A stretch of 58,026 bases of DNA, from the NCBI RefSeq assembly GCF_009183415.1, contig NZ_WEHU01000026.1, positions 1 to 58,026 of the forward strand, in the 5' to 3' direction. This stretch comes from Bacillus sp. B1-b2 (lineage in GTDB: Bacteria; Bacillota; Bacilli; Bacillales; Cytobacillaceae). The notes below the pieces were generated by a model, which was not told the origin of the DNA, made no database searches, and saw nothing but the letters and a program-made list of their open reading frames with translations. The position numbers and the translations under genes are program-made. The stretch's first letter is position 1, and each line of letters begins with the position of its first letter. Positions 8,221 through 15,801 of the stretch are shown piece after piece.

Positions 8221-8519
8221 AGGAAAAAGTGTCACAGTTAGCCACTATATTTTCAGCTTTTGGTATGGCTGCATGCTGCTTGGGTCCACTGATTTTTATT
8301 CCTCTTGGATTAACTGGATTTGCAGGAGCAATCGCCTTCTACTCATTGAAGTATCGGTTATTGTTCAGCATCGTTACCATCATCCTTCTTGCATACTCCT
8401 TTTACATGGTTTACGGGAGAAAAGGCAAAAGGAAGAGTTCTATCATCGGCTTATGGATCACGACGTTTTTCGTTTTCTGCATGTTTCTTTTTTTATTTCT
8501 AGTTGAAGGTGGACTATAA
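8217..8519 (+). CDS. merT: MerT mercuric ion transporter
   Basis: A 100-residue inner membrane protein with three hydrophobic helices. The first holds the vicinal Cys pair AACCLGPLIFIPLGLTG, the mercury-binding site of MerT that accepts Hg(II) from MerP. The second is LLFSIVTIILLAYSFYMVY and the third is IIGLWITTFFVFCMFLFLF. It lacks the cytoplasmic Cys pair found between helices two and three in Gram-negative MerT (116 aa). The upstream gene's CC tail may make up for that. Start overlaps merE by four bases. Confidence 0.88.
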   Translation: MKEKVSQLATIFSAFGMAACCLGPLIFIPLGLTGFAGAIAFYSLKYRLLFSIVTIILLAYSFYMVYGRKGKRKSSIIGLWITTFFVFCMFLFLFLVEGGL

Positions 8520-8536
8520 AAAATGAGGTGCTTTAT

Positions 8537-8875
8537 ATGAGCGTAAAAATAATTAGGATTATGATGCTATTATCCCTTCTGTTAGTGGTTAGTGCGTGTA
8601 GCAACGAAAAAGAAGCACAAAATACTATAGATGCTAAGAAGGAAGTAAAAGCTACCATTGAAACAACTAAAACAGGGACATTCACGGTTTTGGGGATGGA
8701 TTGTTGTCCGCCGTCTGTTGTAGAAAGCGTCCTGGAAGAGATAGATGGCGTTAGCAAAACAGCCATTAAAGTCAGTGGAAGCAAGGGCGAAGTAACGGTT
8801 TCCTTTAATGATAAGAAAACGGATTTACAGGCAATTAAGACGGCAGTTTCGGATTTCGGGCTTGGAGTCGAATAA
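8537..8875 (+). CDS. merP: MerP-like mercury-binding lipoprotein
   Basis: Captures Hg(II) outside the membrane and passes it to MerT. Residues 1-20 are a lipoprotein signal (RIMMLLSLLLVVSAC), so the protein is anchored by Cys on the outer face, the Gram-positive answer to a periplasmic MerP. The C-terminal heavy-metal-associated fold has TFTVLGMDCCPPSVVESVL. The metal loop is GMDCCPP rather than GMTCxxC, placing two Cys side by side. I choose the ATG at 8537, which has GAGGTG six bases upstream; a GTG three codons earlier overlaps that site. Third transport gene of the operon. Confidence 0.88.
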   Translation: MSVKIIRIMMLLSLLLVVSACSNEKEAQNTIDAKKEVKATIETTKTGTFTVLGMDCCPPSVVESVLEEIDGVSKTAIKVSGSKGEVTVSFNDKKTDLQAIKTAVSDFGLGVE

Positions 8876-8890
8876 AAGGAGGGAGTTAAC

Positions 8891-10531
8891 ATGAAAAAAT
8901 ATCGAGTGAACGTTCAAGGAATGACTTGTACGGGTTGTGAAGAGCATGTAGCTGTTGCTCTTGAAAACATGGGTGCAAGAGGGATTGAAGTAGATTTTCG
9001 CCGTGGCGAAGCTGTATTTGAGCTACCAAATGGCTTAGAGGTTGAAACAGCGAAAAAAGCGATTGCTGAAGCGAAATATCAACCAGGCGAAGCAGAAGAA
9101 GTACAATCGCAAGAAATGATGCAGTTAGGTGATGAAGGTGATTATGACTACATCATCATCGGTTCTGGTGGGGCTGCCTTTTCATCTGCCATCGAAGCCG
9201 TGAAATACGGAGCAAAAGTGGCAATCATTGAACGTGGTACGGTTGGTGGAACATGCGTGAACATCGGCTGTGTTCCTTCAAAGACTTTGCTTCGGGCTGG
9301 CGAAATCAATCATCTGGCAAAAAATAATCCATTCATCGGATTGCACACGTCAGCTGGTGACGTTGATTTGGCACCATTGATCAAGCAGAAAAATGAACTG
9401 GTGACGGATCTTCGAAACTCAAAATATGTGGATTTGATTGATGACTACGGCTTTGAATTAATCAAAGGCGAAGCGAAATTCGTAGATGAAAAAACCGTTG
9501 AAGTCAATAGCATTCAGTTGTCAGCCAAACGATTCTTAATCGCGACAGGTGCTTCACCAGCAGTGCCAAACATTCCTGGACTGGATGAAGTCGATTATTT
9601 AACAAGCACAACTCTGCTTGAATTAAAGAAGGTTCCTAAGCGTCTTACGGTCATCGGTTCTGGCTATATCGGGATGGAATTGGGACAACTCTTCCATAAT
9701 CTAGGCTCAGAAGTCACATTGATGCAAAGAAGCCCGCGTTTGTTAAAGGAATACGATCCTGAGGTTTCAGAAGCAATCACGCAAGCCTTGACAGAACAAG
9801 GGGTCAACTTAGTGACGGGAGCATCTTTTGAACGAATCGAACAAGATGGAGACATTAAAAAGGTCCATGTTGAGGTAAATGGCAAGAAGCGAATCATTGA
9901 GGCAGATCAATTACTGGTTGCCACAGGAAGAACACCAAACACGGCAACCTTGAATTTACAGGATGCAGGCGTTGAAGTAGGCCCCCGTGGTGAAATCGTA
10001 ATCGATGAGTATTCAAAAACAACGAATTCACGCATCTATGCAGCAGGAGATGTCACGCTTGGTCCTCAATTTGTATATGTAGCAGCTTATCAAGGTGGAG
10101 TTGCGGCAGGAAATGCTATCGGTGGACTGAACAAAAAGCTGAATTTAGAAGTGGTTCCGGGGGTTACATTTACAGCTCCAGCAATTGCAACGGTTGGTTT
10201 AACGGAGCAACAGGCGAAAGAGAAAGGATATGAAGTGAAAACATCCGTTTTGCCGTTAGATGCCGTTCCAAGAGCACTGGTTAATCGGGAAACAACAGGT
10301 GTGTTTAAACTGGTCGCGGACGCGAAAACGTTAAAAATATTAGGGGCTCATGTGGTTGCAGAAAACGCAGGAGACGTGATTTATGCAGCGACATTAGCTG
10401 TCAAATTCGGTTTAACCGTAGAGGATCTTCGCGAAACCCTTGCACCATATTTGACAATGGCAGAAGGACTGAAGCTGGCTGCTCTAACGTTTGACAAAGA
10501 TGTATCCAAACTATCTTGTTGTGCAGGATAA
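8891..10531 (+). CDS. merA: mercuric reductase MerA
   Basis: Reduces Hg(II) to volatile Hg(0) with NADPH in the cytoplasm; flavin disulfide reductase family. The 546-residue protein has an N-terminal metal-binding HMA domain (GMTCTGCEE, Cys13 and Cys16), an FAD Rossmann motif [10 protein letters not shown] (about 88-97), the redox-active pair [10 protein letters not shown] (Cys122 and Cys127), an NADPH motif [12 protein letters not shown], and the second FAD motif IYAAGDVT. The C-terminal LSCCAG supplies the Cys pair (543-544) that receives mercury in the partner subunit. All key residues are present. AAAGGAGGG precedes the ATG; a hairpin terminator follows at 10549. Confidence 0.98.
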   Translation: MKKYRVNVQGMTCTGCEEHVAVALENMGARGIEVDFRRGEAVFELPNGLEVETAKKAIAEAKYQPGEAEEVQSQEMMQLGDEGDYDYIIIGSGGAAFSSAIEAVKYGAKVAIIERGTVGGTCVNIGCVPSKTLLRAGEINHLAKNNPFIGLHTSAGDVDLAPLIKQKNELVTDLRNSKYVDLIDDYGFELIKGEAKFVDEKTVEVNSIQLSAKRFLIATGASPAVPNIPGLDEVDYLTSTTLLELKKVPKRLTVIGSGYIGMELGQLFHNLGSEVTLMQRSPRLLKEYDPEVSEAITQALTEQGVNLVTGASFERIEQDGDIKKVHVEVNGKKRIIEADQLLVATGRTPNTATLNLQDAGVEVGPRGEIVIDEYSKTTNSRIYAAGDVTLGPQFVYVAAYQGGVAAGNAIGGLNKKLNLEVVPGVTFTAPAIATVGLTEQQAKEKGYEVKTSVLPLDAVPRALVNRETTGVFKLVADAKTLKILGAHVVAENAGDVIYAATLAVKFGLTVEDLRETLAPYLTMAEGLKLAALTFDKDVSKLSCCAG

Positions 10532-10548
10532 CTATCTTTTAATATCAA

Positions 10549-10587
10549 GCCGATGATTCCTTAGCGTAGGAAAAATCGGCTTTTTTC
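10549..10587 (+). terminator. merA terminator and subterminal repeat
   Basis: GCCGAT pairs with ATCGGC (10549-10580) and is followed by TTTTTTC. The 32-base core is an inverted copy of 3728-3759, so it doubles as a subterminal repeat of the transposon. Confidence 0.85.
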
Positions 10588-10600
10588 ATGTCGAAATTTG

Positions 10601-10638
10601 CTTAGCGTATGTTTTCCGCGTTTTGTTGGTAGGACCCC
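10601..10638 (-). repeat. right terminal inverted repeat, 38 bp
   Basis: CTTAGCGTATGTTTTCCGCG through AGGACCCC is the exact reverse complement of the left end. Confidence 0.96.
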
Positions 10639-10643
10639 TACTT
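10639..10643. repeat. target-site duplication TACTT, right copy
   Basis: Second copy of the 5-bp duplication, directly after the right inverted repeat. Confidence 0.95.
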
Positions 10644-10672
10644 TAGTTATTTATTTTTTTCGTCTCGTTCAA

Positions 10673-10783
10673 TTAATTATTTGTTGTTATTTCTTCATTT
10701 CCCCCAAAATCGGTCAGTTGATTTTTTTTATCTGCAAAATGATTAAATGTTAAGCGATTTCTTGCACGACCTATTTTTTTCAT
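10673..10783 (-). CDS. possible 36-aa basic small protein
   Basis: ATG at 10783 follows AAGGA by six bases and opens MKKIGRARNRLTFNHFADKK, ending with TAA at 10673. Before the transposon arrived, its stop lay about 190 bases upstream of the 85-aa membrane-protein gene on the same strand, so the two may have been one operon. There is no recognised domain, so it may be chance. Confidence 0.3.
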   Translation of the reverse strand: MKKIGRARNRLTFNHFADKKNQLTDFGGNEEITTNN

Positions 10784-10884
10784 TTTTTTCCTTATCAATA
10801 TCGCTCATTTTTACTCTGTAGCATTTTTTTCGGTTGAATTTTTTTTTCACCATTAGCAAAGCAATAAGGGACATATTATAAATA

Positions 10885-10932
10885 AAAAAGTATGTCTACT
10901 TCCAACAATACTGTTAGGAGACATACTTTTTT
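10885..10932. terminator. bidirectional terminator hairpin
   Basis: AAAAAAGTATGTCT pairs with AGACATACTTTTTT. It ends the minus-strand membrane-protein gene, whose stop codon lies in the right arm, and would also stop plus-strand readthrough. Confidence 0.8.
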
Positions 10933-11413
10933 AAACTTTAAACCACATACGCTTATGACCATTTTCATCAATAAACACTTTATTATATTTCTGTTCTCTT
11001 TCTTTTAGCAATTTTTTTATGTCAAGCATTGGCAAACACCAAGTATATACTCCACTAAGACAAACAAAGAATGTCACAATACCATAAGCCAGAATACCTG
11101 ATAATAAATAAACGATTATGCCAAAGATTAATACAATTATACTAAATATAACAATCGATAATGTATCCCAAAATCTTTCCTTTTTCTCACTAGGATTTTC
11201 GGCACTTCCAAAAATAATTACAGAATAAAATATGTGATAAAATATTCCACTGCTTACAAATGCTAATATGAATAAGGAATAATAGAAAACTATATCAATT
11301 TTTAATGTGAAATGATTAATAGGATACAACATGACAGAACTAATTCCACCAATTAGCAGCGTCCAGAATATAAGAAATGCCAAATATCTTATTCTCGAAT
11401 TAATCTCTTTCAA
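10931..11413 (-). CDS. hypothetical four-helix membrane protein
   Basis: Unrecognised 160-residue membrane protein. Four hydrophobic segments are visible: YLAFLIFWTLLIGGISSVML (about 10-29), VFYYSLFILAFVSSGIFYHI (about 42-61), TLSIVIFSIIVLIFGIIVYL (about 84-103) and LAYGIVTFFVCLSGVYTWCL (about 108-127). The C-terminal tail is basic and cytoplasmic (KKLLKEREQKYNK). It belongs to the island rather than the mer transposon. A terminator overlaps its end. A GGGGGTGACC-type ribosome binding site precedes the start. Function unknown. Confidence 0.6.
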   Translation of the reverse strand: MKEINSRIRYLAFLIFWTLLIGGISSVMLYPINHFTLKIDIVFYYSLFILAFVSSGIFYHIFYSVIIFGSAENPSEKKERFWDTLSIVIFSIIVLIFGIIVYLLSGILAYGIVTFFVCLSGVYTWCLPMLDIKKLLKEREQKYNKVFIDENGHKRMWFKV

Positions 11414-11487
11414 TTTTAGGTCACCCCCAATTACTAATTACATACATTATAGCGCGTCTTAAAGATAATATCAGGGCCAACTATAAA

Positions 11488-11892
11488 CTAACCTATCAAA
11501 AAATTGAATAAATAATCTCTTTCTTCTTTCGAACACATAAAAACAAAAATATCATTAATAGATCGAATAAAAGTAAACTGATAAAAACCTGTTTTATCGT
11601 TTCTAGCAAGTGAAAATGTACAATCTTGTAACAGTAACCTCTTCGCCTCTTTTAAATCATAATTATAGAAACCATTCAAAATGTTTGTATATTCTATATC
11701 TGATAGGAGATAAACATTCGGCTCTTCGCCTAGGCTTCTTCGCTCCTCTATAAGTACTCCTTCCAACTCCTCATCCCTATCGTTATATATGTAACCCTTT
11801 ACTTTCAAACCGTATCTTGCATGAAATAAGTTTAACTCCACTAACTTCTCAACAACTATATTTCTTCTAATTTCTACTTTTTGATTCATCAA
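11488..11892 (-). CDS. hypothetical protein, 134 aa
   Basis: Unrecognised soluble protein of mixed alpha/beta character, opening NQKVEIRRNIVVEKLVELNL and ending SKEERDYLFNFLIG. No signal peptide or metal motif. AAAGGGGAGGATTTTG precedes the start; either of two adjacent ATG codons could serve. It stands alone, 75 bases upstream of the membrane protein on the same strand and downstream of the terminator at 12010. Base composition matches the island genes. Likely a real island gene of unknown function. Confidence 0.55.
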   Translation of the reverse strand: MMNQKVEIRRNIVVEKLVELNLFHARYGLKVKGYIYNDRDEELEGVLIEERRSLGEEPNVYLLSDIEYTNILNGFYNYDLKEAKRLLLQDCTFSLARNDKTGFYQFTFIRSINDIFVFMCSKEERDYLFNFLIG

Positions 11893-12009
11893 AATCCTCC
11901 CCTTTCATTTTTAAATTGATTGTTAAAAACTGACCAGACCTTAACGGAATTTTCATATACCTTTCTATTAGACATAACTTATAACAACCCTTGTTTAAAA
12001 ATAAAAAAA

Positions 12010-12031
12010 CAGCAGGGACTAGTCCCTACTG
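12010..12031 (-). terminator. palindromic terminator
   Basis: CAGCAGGGACTAG pairs with the following bases (AGGGACTAGTCCCT core). Minus-strand T7 follows, so it ends the 70-aa/45-aa gene pair; the stop of the latter is inside it. Confidence 0.75.
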
Positions 12032-12163
12032 ACATGGATGTAACTTTCGCGCTAACTTGATTAATTTGTATCGAACATCTGGCTCTAGTATATACTCTTC
12101 CAAAATCGGACAAAGCAGCAAAATCATTTGGTTAAAATCTTTAAAATCTTGGTTAAAACACAT
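12026..12163 (-). CDS. possible 45-aa coupled small protein
   Basis: ATG at 12161-12163 overlaps the stop of the 70-aa gene as TAATG. The frame runs MCFNQDFKDFNQMILLLCPI to a TAG at 12026 inside the terminator hairpin. The stop-start overlap and the terminator at its end suggest a real coupled gene. There is no known domain and its own ribosome binding site is poor. Confidence 0.45.
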   Translation of the reverse strand: MCFNQDFKDFNQMILLLCPILEEYILEPDVRYKLIKLARKLHPCQ

Positions 12164-12375
12164 TACATTATACTTTTCAATTTTTGTCTTTCCCTTTTTT
12201 TGCCTGCCACTCTGTAATCCTCTTTAAGTACATATATGAAATAGAAGAATGGTTCAGTTTCATCTGGCAATAAAAAGCATTTCTTAAATCTTGCAATGAA
12301 GAAATTGTACTGAAAATGGTTAAACGTTATTAGTTCATAATCAGCCTTCTTACGAAGTATATCCTTGTTTTTCAA
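12163..12375 (-). CDS. hypothetical protein, 70 aa, TTG start
   Basis: I take the TTG at 12375, which has GGAGGG six bases upstream, giving KNKDILRKKADYELITFNHF as the N-terminus. A longer frame reaching 12534 would start without a ribosome binding site and passes through sequence of different character, so it is not favoured. The rest (FFIARFKKCFLLPDETEPFF) looks like a small beta-rich protein. It is next to a coupled 45-aa gene and downstream of the repeats at 12651. Function unknown. Confidence 0.45.
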   Translation of the reverse strand: MKNKDILRKKADYELITFNHFQYNFFIARFKKCFLLPDETEPFFYFIYVLKEDYRVAGKKRERQKLKSIM

Positions 12376-12650
12376 GAGAATCCCTCCAAGTATCTTTAGT
12401 GTAATCTTTCTACTTATACACTTAAACAAACACTTGTTCTTACCTTTATTTTGGAAGGAATCACAAGAAGCATTGAACCACTTTTGGATGTTTTGTTGAA
12501 CTAGTTTTAAGCCTTGCGATTCTATTAGTATCAATACTTGAGCCGTTTGAACTACTATTTACCTAAATGACCATTTTGAAAAGCATTACAAAACTACAAG
12601 AGATTATTTGTATACACCTCACATATACTACTGTTTTAATAATTAAACTG

Positions 12651-12721
12651 GTTCATTTGGCTCAACCCTTTTCTCGCTTGCAAACACTTGGTTCATTATT
12701 GGCTCAAGATTGGTTCAACTT
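12651..12721. repeat. iteron-like repeats near the helicase gene
   Basis: Variants of TGGTTCATT...TTGGCTCAA occur twice (about 12651-12667 and 12689-12710), followed by another TTGGTTCAACTTGG. Related TTGAACCA and TTGAACT motifs lie at about 12470-12505. Clustered repeats beside a replication-type helicase are typical of an origin or of a protein-binding control site. No function proven. Confidence 0.35.
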
Positions 12722-12770
12722 GGGTTCTATTTTTACAAAATTAAAGACGGGTTTAATACCCGTCTGCAAT

Positions 12771-14351
12771 TTAAATTTCATCAAAATCAAGTAGTTTTAA
12801 ACCCTTCCAAGACTTAGTCCTTCTACTGTTATTCATTTGGCTACGTTTAACCAGATTACCATATATACTTTCAATTTTTTTATTAAACTTTGTTTGACTT
12901 CCCGCAATGTGTCCATTTTGTTCACAGAAATTTTGCCATGCTGTAAACAGATTAATACGCGCTGTCTCAGCATCTGGATTAAATTCGCAATGTTCATTCA
13001 TGAATTTCATTACAGCATTATTCTCTTCTCTGTATCTTTGGACTAGTTCACTAGATTCCCTACTTTCTGTAAACTTAAAATTATTTTCATGTATCAATCT
13101 TCTTAGTCCGTCTAGAATCCAAAGCAGGATAGCGTCCTTCTCTTTGTATAATTTTTCCTTCAGGTGAGGGTCTTTTTTTGCAGGTACATGCTTAAAAGGG
13201 ATAATACTTAACCTGTTGTAAAAAGCATCACTAGTATCTTTACTGTAATTATCCGGTAGACCATTTGTGGAGAAAACAAACTTTGCTTTATTATAAAACT
13301 CAAATACTTGTCCATATGGTCTTCGTGCAGATATCCTATCATTCCCGGTAGCCGCTTTTAAATAGCCATTATCTTTAATTCCTTTAGCGGGTAGATCAGC
13401 AAATATATTGACAACCTTCCCAAACAATTCTGCTTGTTTGTACTCATTATCAGACAAGTCTTGTAATGGAATGTGTGATTTAGCATTATCGGTTAAGAGA
13501 TTCTCTAGAGTTGCTGTGATAAAAGTACTTTTCCCTGCATCTCCCGGTCCATCAAATATGAAAATCATCTTTTTGGAATCTGTTAATGGAGTTAAACAAT
13601 ACCCTACCATTTCCTGCAGCAGCATTTGAAGTTCTTTATCCGGTACTGCACTATTAATAAACTTATTGAAGTTTTCTCCATTAGCGTTCGGATCATAGTT
13701 TGCTTGTATTTGAATTGTAGAATAGTTATCTATTGAGTGACCTTTAGTAAACTCCCAAGTTTGTAAATCAAATGTTCCATTTAGAAGATTTAACTTAAAG
13801 GGATACTTATTTATTTCGTGCGGAAACTTATTAATTCGACTATCTATCTTCCACAATTGAACAACATCATTTATAACCTGGGACTTAGCATATTCAGGTG
13901 TTAATAACTCTTTTACTATCCCCTTATCCTCATTCTCATTCGCTGGTCTATACACCCCATTATCAAAAAAATATAACTTTCCCGTTGAATTGATGACAGG
14001 AACATTTTTTATGAGGTATTCCGACAAAAAACCTCGATGTATATAACTAAAGCCTTTATCTGATTTCCTTAAAAATGGGCCAACAAGTCGAACTTCATTA
14101 TCTATGTATTCTACCTTAAATCCTTTCGGTCCAATATATTCATTTCCGTCTTCGTCGTATAAGACACTCTTCCAGATAGGGAGATTTTCTGTGTCTTTTA
14201 TTGAGACTTGTTTTAAATCCTTTTTTTCATATTCTTCAACTTTTTTATTTAGTTCCTCAGTAGAAACTGTTATTTCTTGATTGTTTTCTCCATCAATATT
14301 ACTCCAATTTGGTGGTGTAACTTTGTTTTTAAATTCTTTAGATGTAGCCAT
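12771..14351 (-). CDS. SF3 helicase / phage-plasmid primase-type protein
   Basis: Likely replication initiator-helicase of the island, in the phage/plasmid primase (P4/D5) C-terminal family. The SF3 core shows Walker A FDGPGDAGKSTF (about residues 267-277), a Walker B-like VVNIFADLPAKG, and sensor motif C KFVFSTNGLPD with the conserved Asn. These are followed by YNRLSIIPF and the C-terminal wing AWQNFCEQNGHIAGSQTKFN. The N-terminal ~150 residues lack recognisable primase motifs, so it may be helicase only. It unwinds DNA as a hexamer in related elements. AAGGGGAGTGATGTAA precedes the ATG. Such proteins are typical of phage satellites, plasmids and prophages. Confidence 0.88.
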   Translation of the reverse strand: MATSKEFKNKVTPPNWSNIDGENNQEITVSTEELNKKVEEYEKKDLKQVSIKDTENLPIWKSVLYDEDGNEYIGPKGFKVEYIDNEVRLVGPFLRKSDKGFSYIHRGFLSEYLIKNVPVINSTGKLYFFDNGVYRPANENEDKGIVKELLTPEYAKSQVINDVVQLWKIDSRINKFPHEINKYPFKLNLLNGTFDLQTWEFTKGHSIDNYSTIQIQANYDPNANGENFNKFINSAVPDKELQMLLQEMVGYCLTPLTDSKKMIFIFDGPGDAGKSTFITATLENLLTDNAKSHIPLQDLSDNEYKQAELFGKVVNIFADLPAKGIKDNGYLKAATGNDRISARRPYGQVFEFYNKAKFVFSTNGLPDNYSKDTSDAFYNRLSIIPFKHVPAKKDPHLKEKLYKEKDAILLWILDGLRRLIHENNFKFTESRESSELVQRYREENNAVMKFMNEHCEFNPDAETARINLFTAWQNFCEQNGHIAGSQTKFNKKIESIYGNLVKRSQMNNSRRTKSWKGLKLLDFDEI

Positions 14352-14475
14352 ATTACATCACTCCCCTTTCCTCATTACACAGGGTTTAGGAGTGTATATT
14401 GTGTTTTATATGTATGCTTTTTATTGTGTTGTGAAGACCTGTTAGATGGCTTAAAAATACATGCATGTTGGTAGT

Positions 14476-14760
14476 TTAATCTCTTCTAAGTTCAACTCCT
14501 TCAGGAGCCTTAACAATTGTCCAACCTTTAATTAGAAATAAAGGTAATTTATTTGTGGTACCATATCTGCTAACCTTTTCAAATTGATAATAATCCCCCA
14601 CTTTTTTTCTTAATATGAAATACTCTTGACCATTATATTGATTAGATTTAAAGAAATTAACTAGATACCCTTCCTTATACAAATCAATTTTATTCTTTCC
14701 CCATAATTTTTTTGCTTCCACTACTTCTCCGGTTTTAAAATTTGGATAATACTTTGGCAA
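14476..14760 (-). CDS. hypothetical protein, 94 aa, TTG start
   Basis: Basic small protein (PKYYPNFKTGEVVEAKKLWG...). A strong AAGGAGG stands eight bases before the TTG at 14760, which I prefer to a GTG three codons upstream that overlaps the site. The motif YNGQEYFILRKKVGDYYQF suggests a small beta barrel, perhaps SH3-like, but I cannot name a family. It is upstream of the helicase on the same strand, separated by 124 bases, and may be co-transcribed with it as an accessory replication or regulatory gene. Confidence 0.55.
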   Translation of the reverse strand: MPKYYPNFKTGEVVEAKKLWGKNKIDLYKEGYLVNFFKSNQYNGQEYFILRKKVGDYYQFEKVSRYGTTNKLPLFLIKGWTIVKAPEGVELRRD

Positions 14761-14918
14761 TGCTCTCACCTCCTTTTTACTTTACAACGTTTCTATTAAA
14801 CAAAGATAGATGCTCACCTGCTAATTCTTCATATAAAAATTTATTTCTTTAATATTTAAATTAACTTTATGGATATATTGATACTAAGGGTATTTTACTG
14901 AGGGGGACTATTTGATAG

Positions 14919-15155
14919 CTATTTTGTACGGAAATAAAGGGAAATTTCGAAGCCTTTTATAATAATTCTGTAGATTCTTGTTTTTCTCAAATACCACACC
15001 AACCTGAAGTACTTATGTTAAAACCGAAAGCAAATACAGTCACAGAAAGAGATCATATACATATAGCAAAACTTGTAGATTACTCCCAATTAGAAATTAC
15101 TAACAATAACCAGATAACTAGAGGCAAAAACATTGAATTTGTTTGGATTATCTGA
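14919..15155 (+). pseudogene. open frame of a decayed gene
   Basis: An uninterrupted frame of 78 codons without an early start reads ...KGNFEAFYNNSVDSCFSQIP... and continues through an internal ATG at 15015 (MLKPKANTVTERDHIHIAKL) to TGA. The composition looks coding, so it is probably the 3' part of a lost gene, or a 46-aa protein from 15015. No family recognised and no ribosome binding site seen. Confidence 0.25.
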
Positions 15156-15281
15156 CTTCCATCATGGTTATATGGATGTTGGGGTTATTAGCGACTTTCT
15201 GTCTATACTTGAGGAAATTACATAAAAAATTCCAACAAAATTTAGAAATCAATTGTGTAAATGTAAATGTCTGTATCAAAA

Positions 15282-15311
15282 TGTACATTTTTGCTTATAT
15301 AAGCATGTACA
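15282..15311. repeat. 30-bp dyad with TGTACA ends
   Basis: TGTACA flanks a perfect 14-bp palindrome (TGCTTATATAAGCA). ATGTACA recurs at about 15490-15496 and TGTACAT at 15514-15520, so four related boxes bracket the hairpin element at 15353-15470. Possible recombinase or regulator binding sites. Confidence 0.45.
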
Positions 15312-15352
15312 CTTTTGACCGTTATACGGCTCTCTATACAAGTGAGTGCATA

Positions 15353-15470
15353 ATTACAACTTGACACGGAGCCTCTGCGGGCATGATTATGCCGCTAAAA
15401 AGCCAGCAGTAACAAGGGCTGGCAAGCCAACCAAGGCTATCATACCCGCCACTCCATGTAAAGTTGTAAT
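15353..15470. repeat. 118-bp hairpin element (MITE-like or structured RNA)
   Basis: The ends are 19-bp inverted repeats matching at 17 positions (15353-15371 and 15452-15470, ATTACAACTT outermost) and are flanked by ATA on both sides. Inside are three stem-loops in a row: GCGG-GCAT/ATGC-CGC (15377-15395), GCCAGC/GCTGGC (15402-15423) and AGCC/GGCT (15425-15438). It is much more GC-rich than its surroundings. Could be a miniature inverted-repeat element, a single-strand origin or a structured RNA. Confidence 0.5.
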
Positions 15471-15619
15471 ATACAGGGAAAATCAAAAATGTACATCTTT
15501 AAACGAGCGTTTTTGTACATGCTTAATTCAGCATTTGTAGTGTAAAAAAACATAACACCTTTTGTTTATAGAGACAATCTACCCTAAATAACCTTTAAGT
15601 ACATTTTTTACAGATTTTC

Positions 15620-15648
15620 ACTGCGCAGTATCGTTGTACTGCGCAGTA
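15620..15648. promoter_or_regulatory. duplicated palindrome ACTGCGCAGT
   Basis: ACTGCGCAGTA occurs at 15620-15630 and again at 15638-15648. The 10-bp core is itself a perfect palindrome. Two evenly spaced GC-rich palindromes in AT-rich DNA resemble a dimer-bound operator; no partner identified. Confidence 0.35.
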
Positions 15649-15801
15649 AGAACAGTTATAAAGACAGATATTACTGAAGCATCTAAAAGTGAATGATGAT
15701 TTAAGTGAGTTCCCTACTAGGCAAAAAAAAACAGAAGAGTTTGCCGTTTTTTTTACAATCGTTTCAAAATATTTCTTGAATTCATCAGTTATCACTCATT
15801 T

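Larger units (their letters stand above)
3670..10638. mobile_element. Tn3-family mercury-resistance transposon, complete
   Basis: The element is bounded by perfect 38-bp inverted repeats (3670-3707 and 10601-10638), starting GGGGTCCTACCAACAAAACG, and flanked by TACTT on both sides. It carries tnpR-tnpA on the minus strand and merR-merE-merT-merP-merA on the plus strand. The order is that of a compact class II mer transposon like those known from Bacillus. The perfect repeats, intact genes and perfect target duplication point to a recent, probably still mobile insertion. Subterminal hairpins at both ends repeat the inner CGCTAAG of the terminal repeats. No passenger genes beyond mer and no internal insertion were seen. 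Confidence 0.97.

Noticed and set aside
12163-12534. 123-aa protein starting at 12534
   Set aside because: No ribosome binding site at the long start; a TTG at 12375 with GGAGGG fits better.
15143-15364. 73-aa plus-strand protein
   Set aside because: No ribosome binding site, and its second half runs into the dyad and hairpin element.
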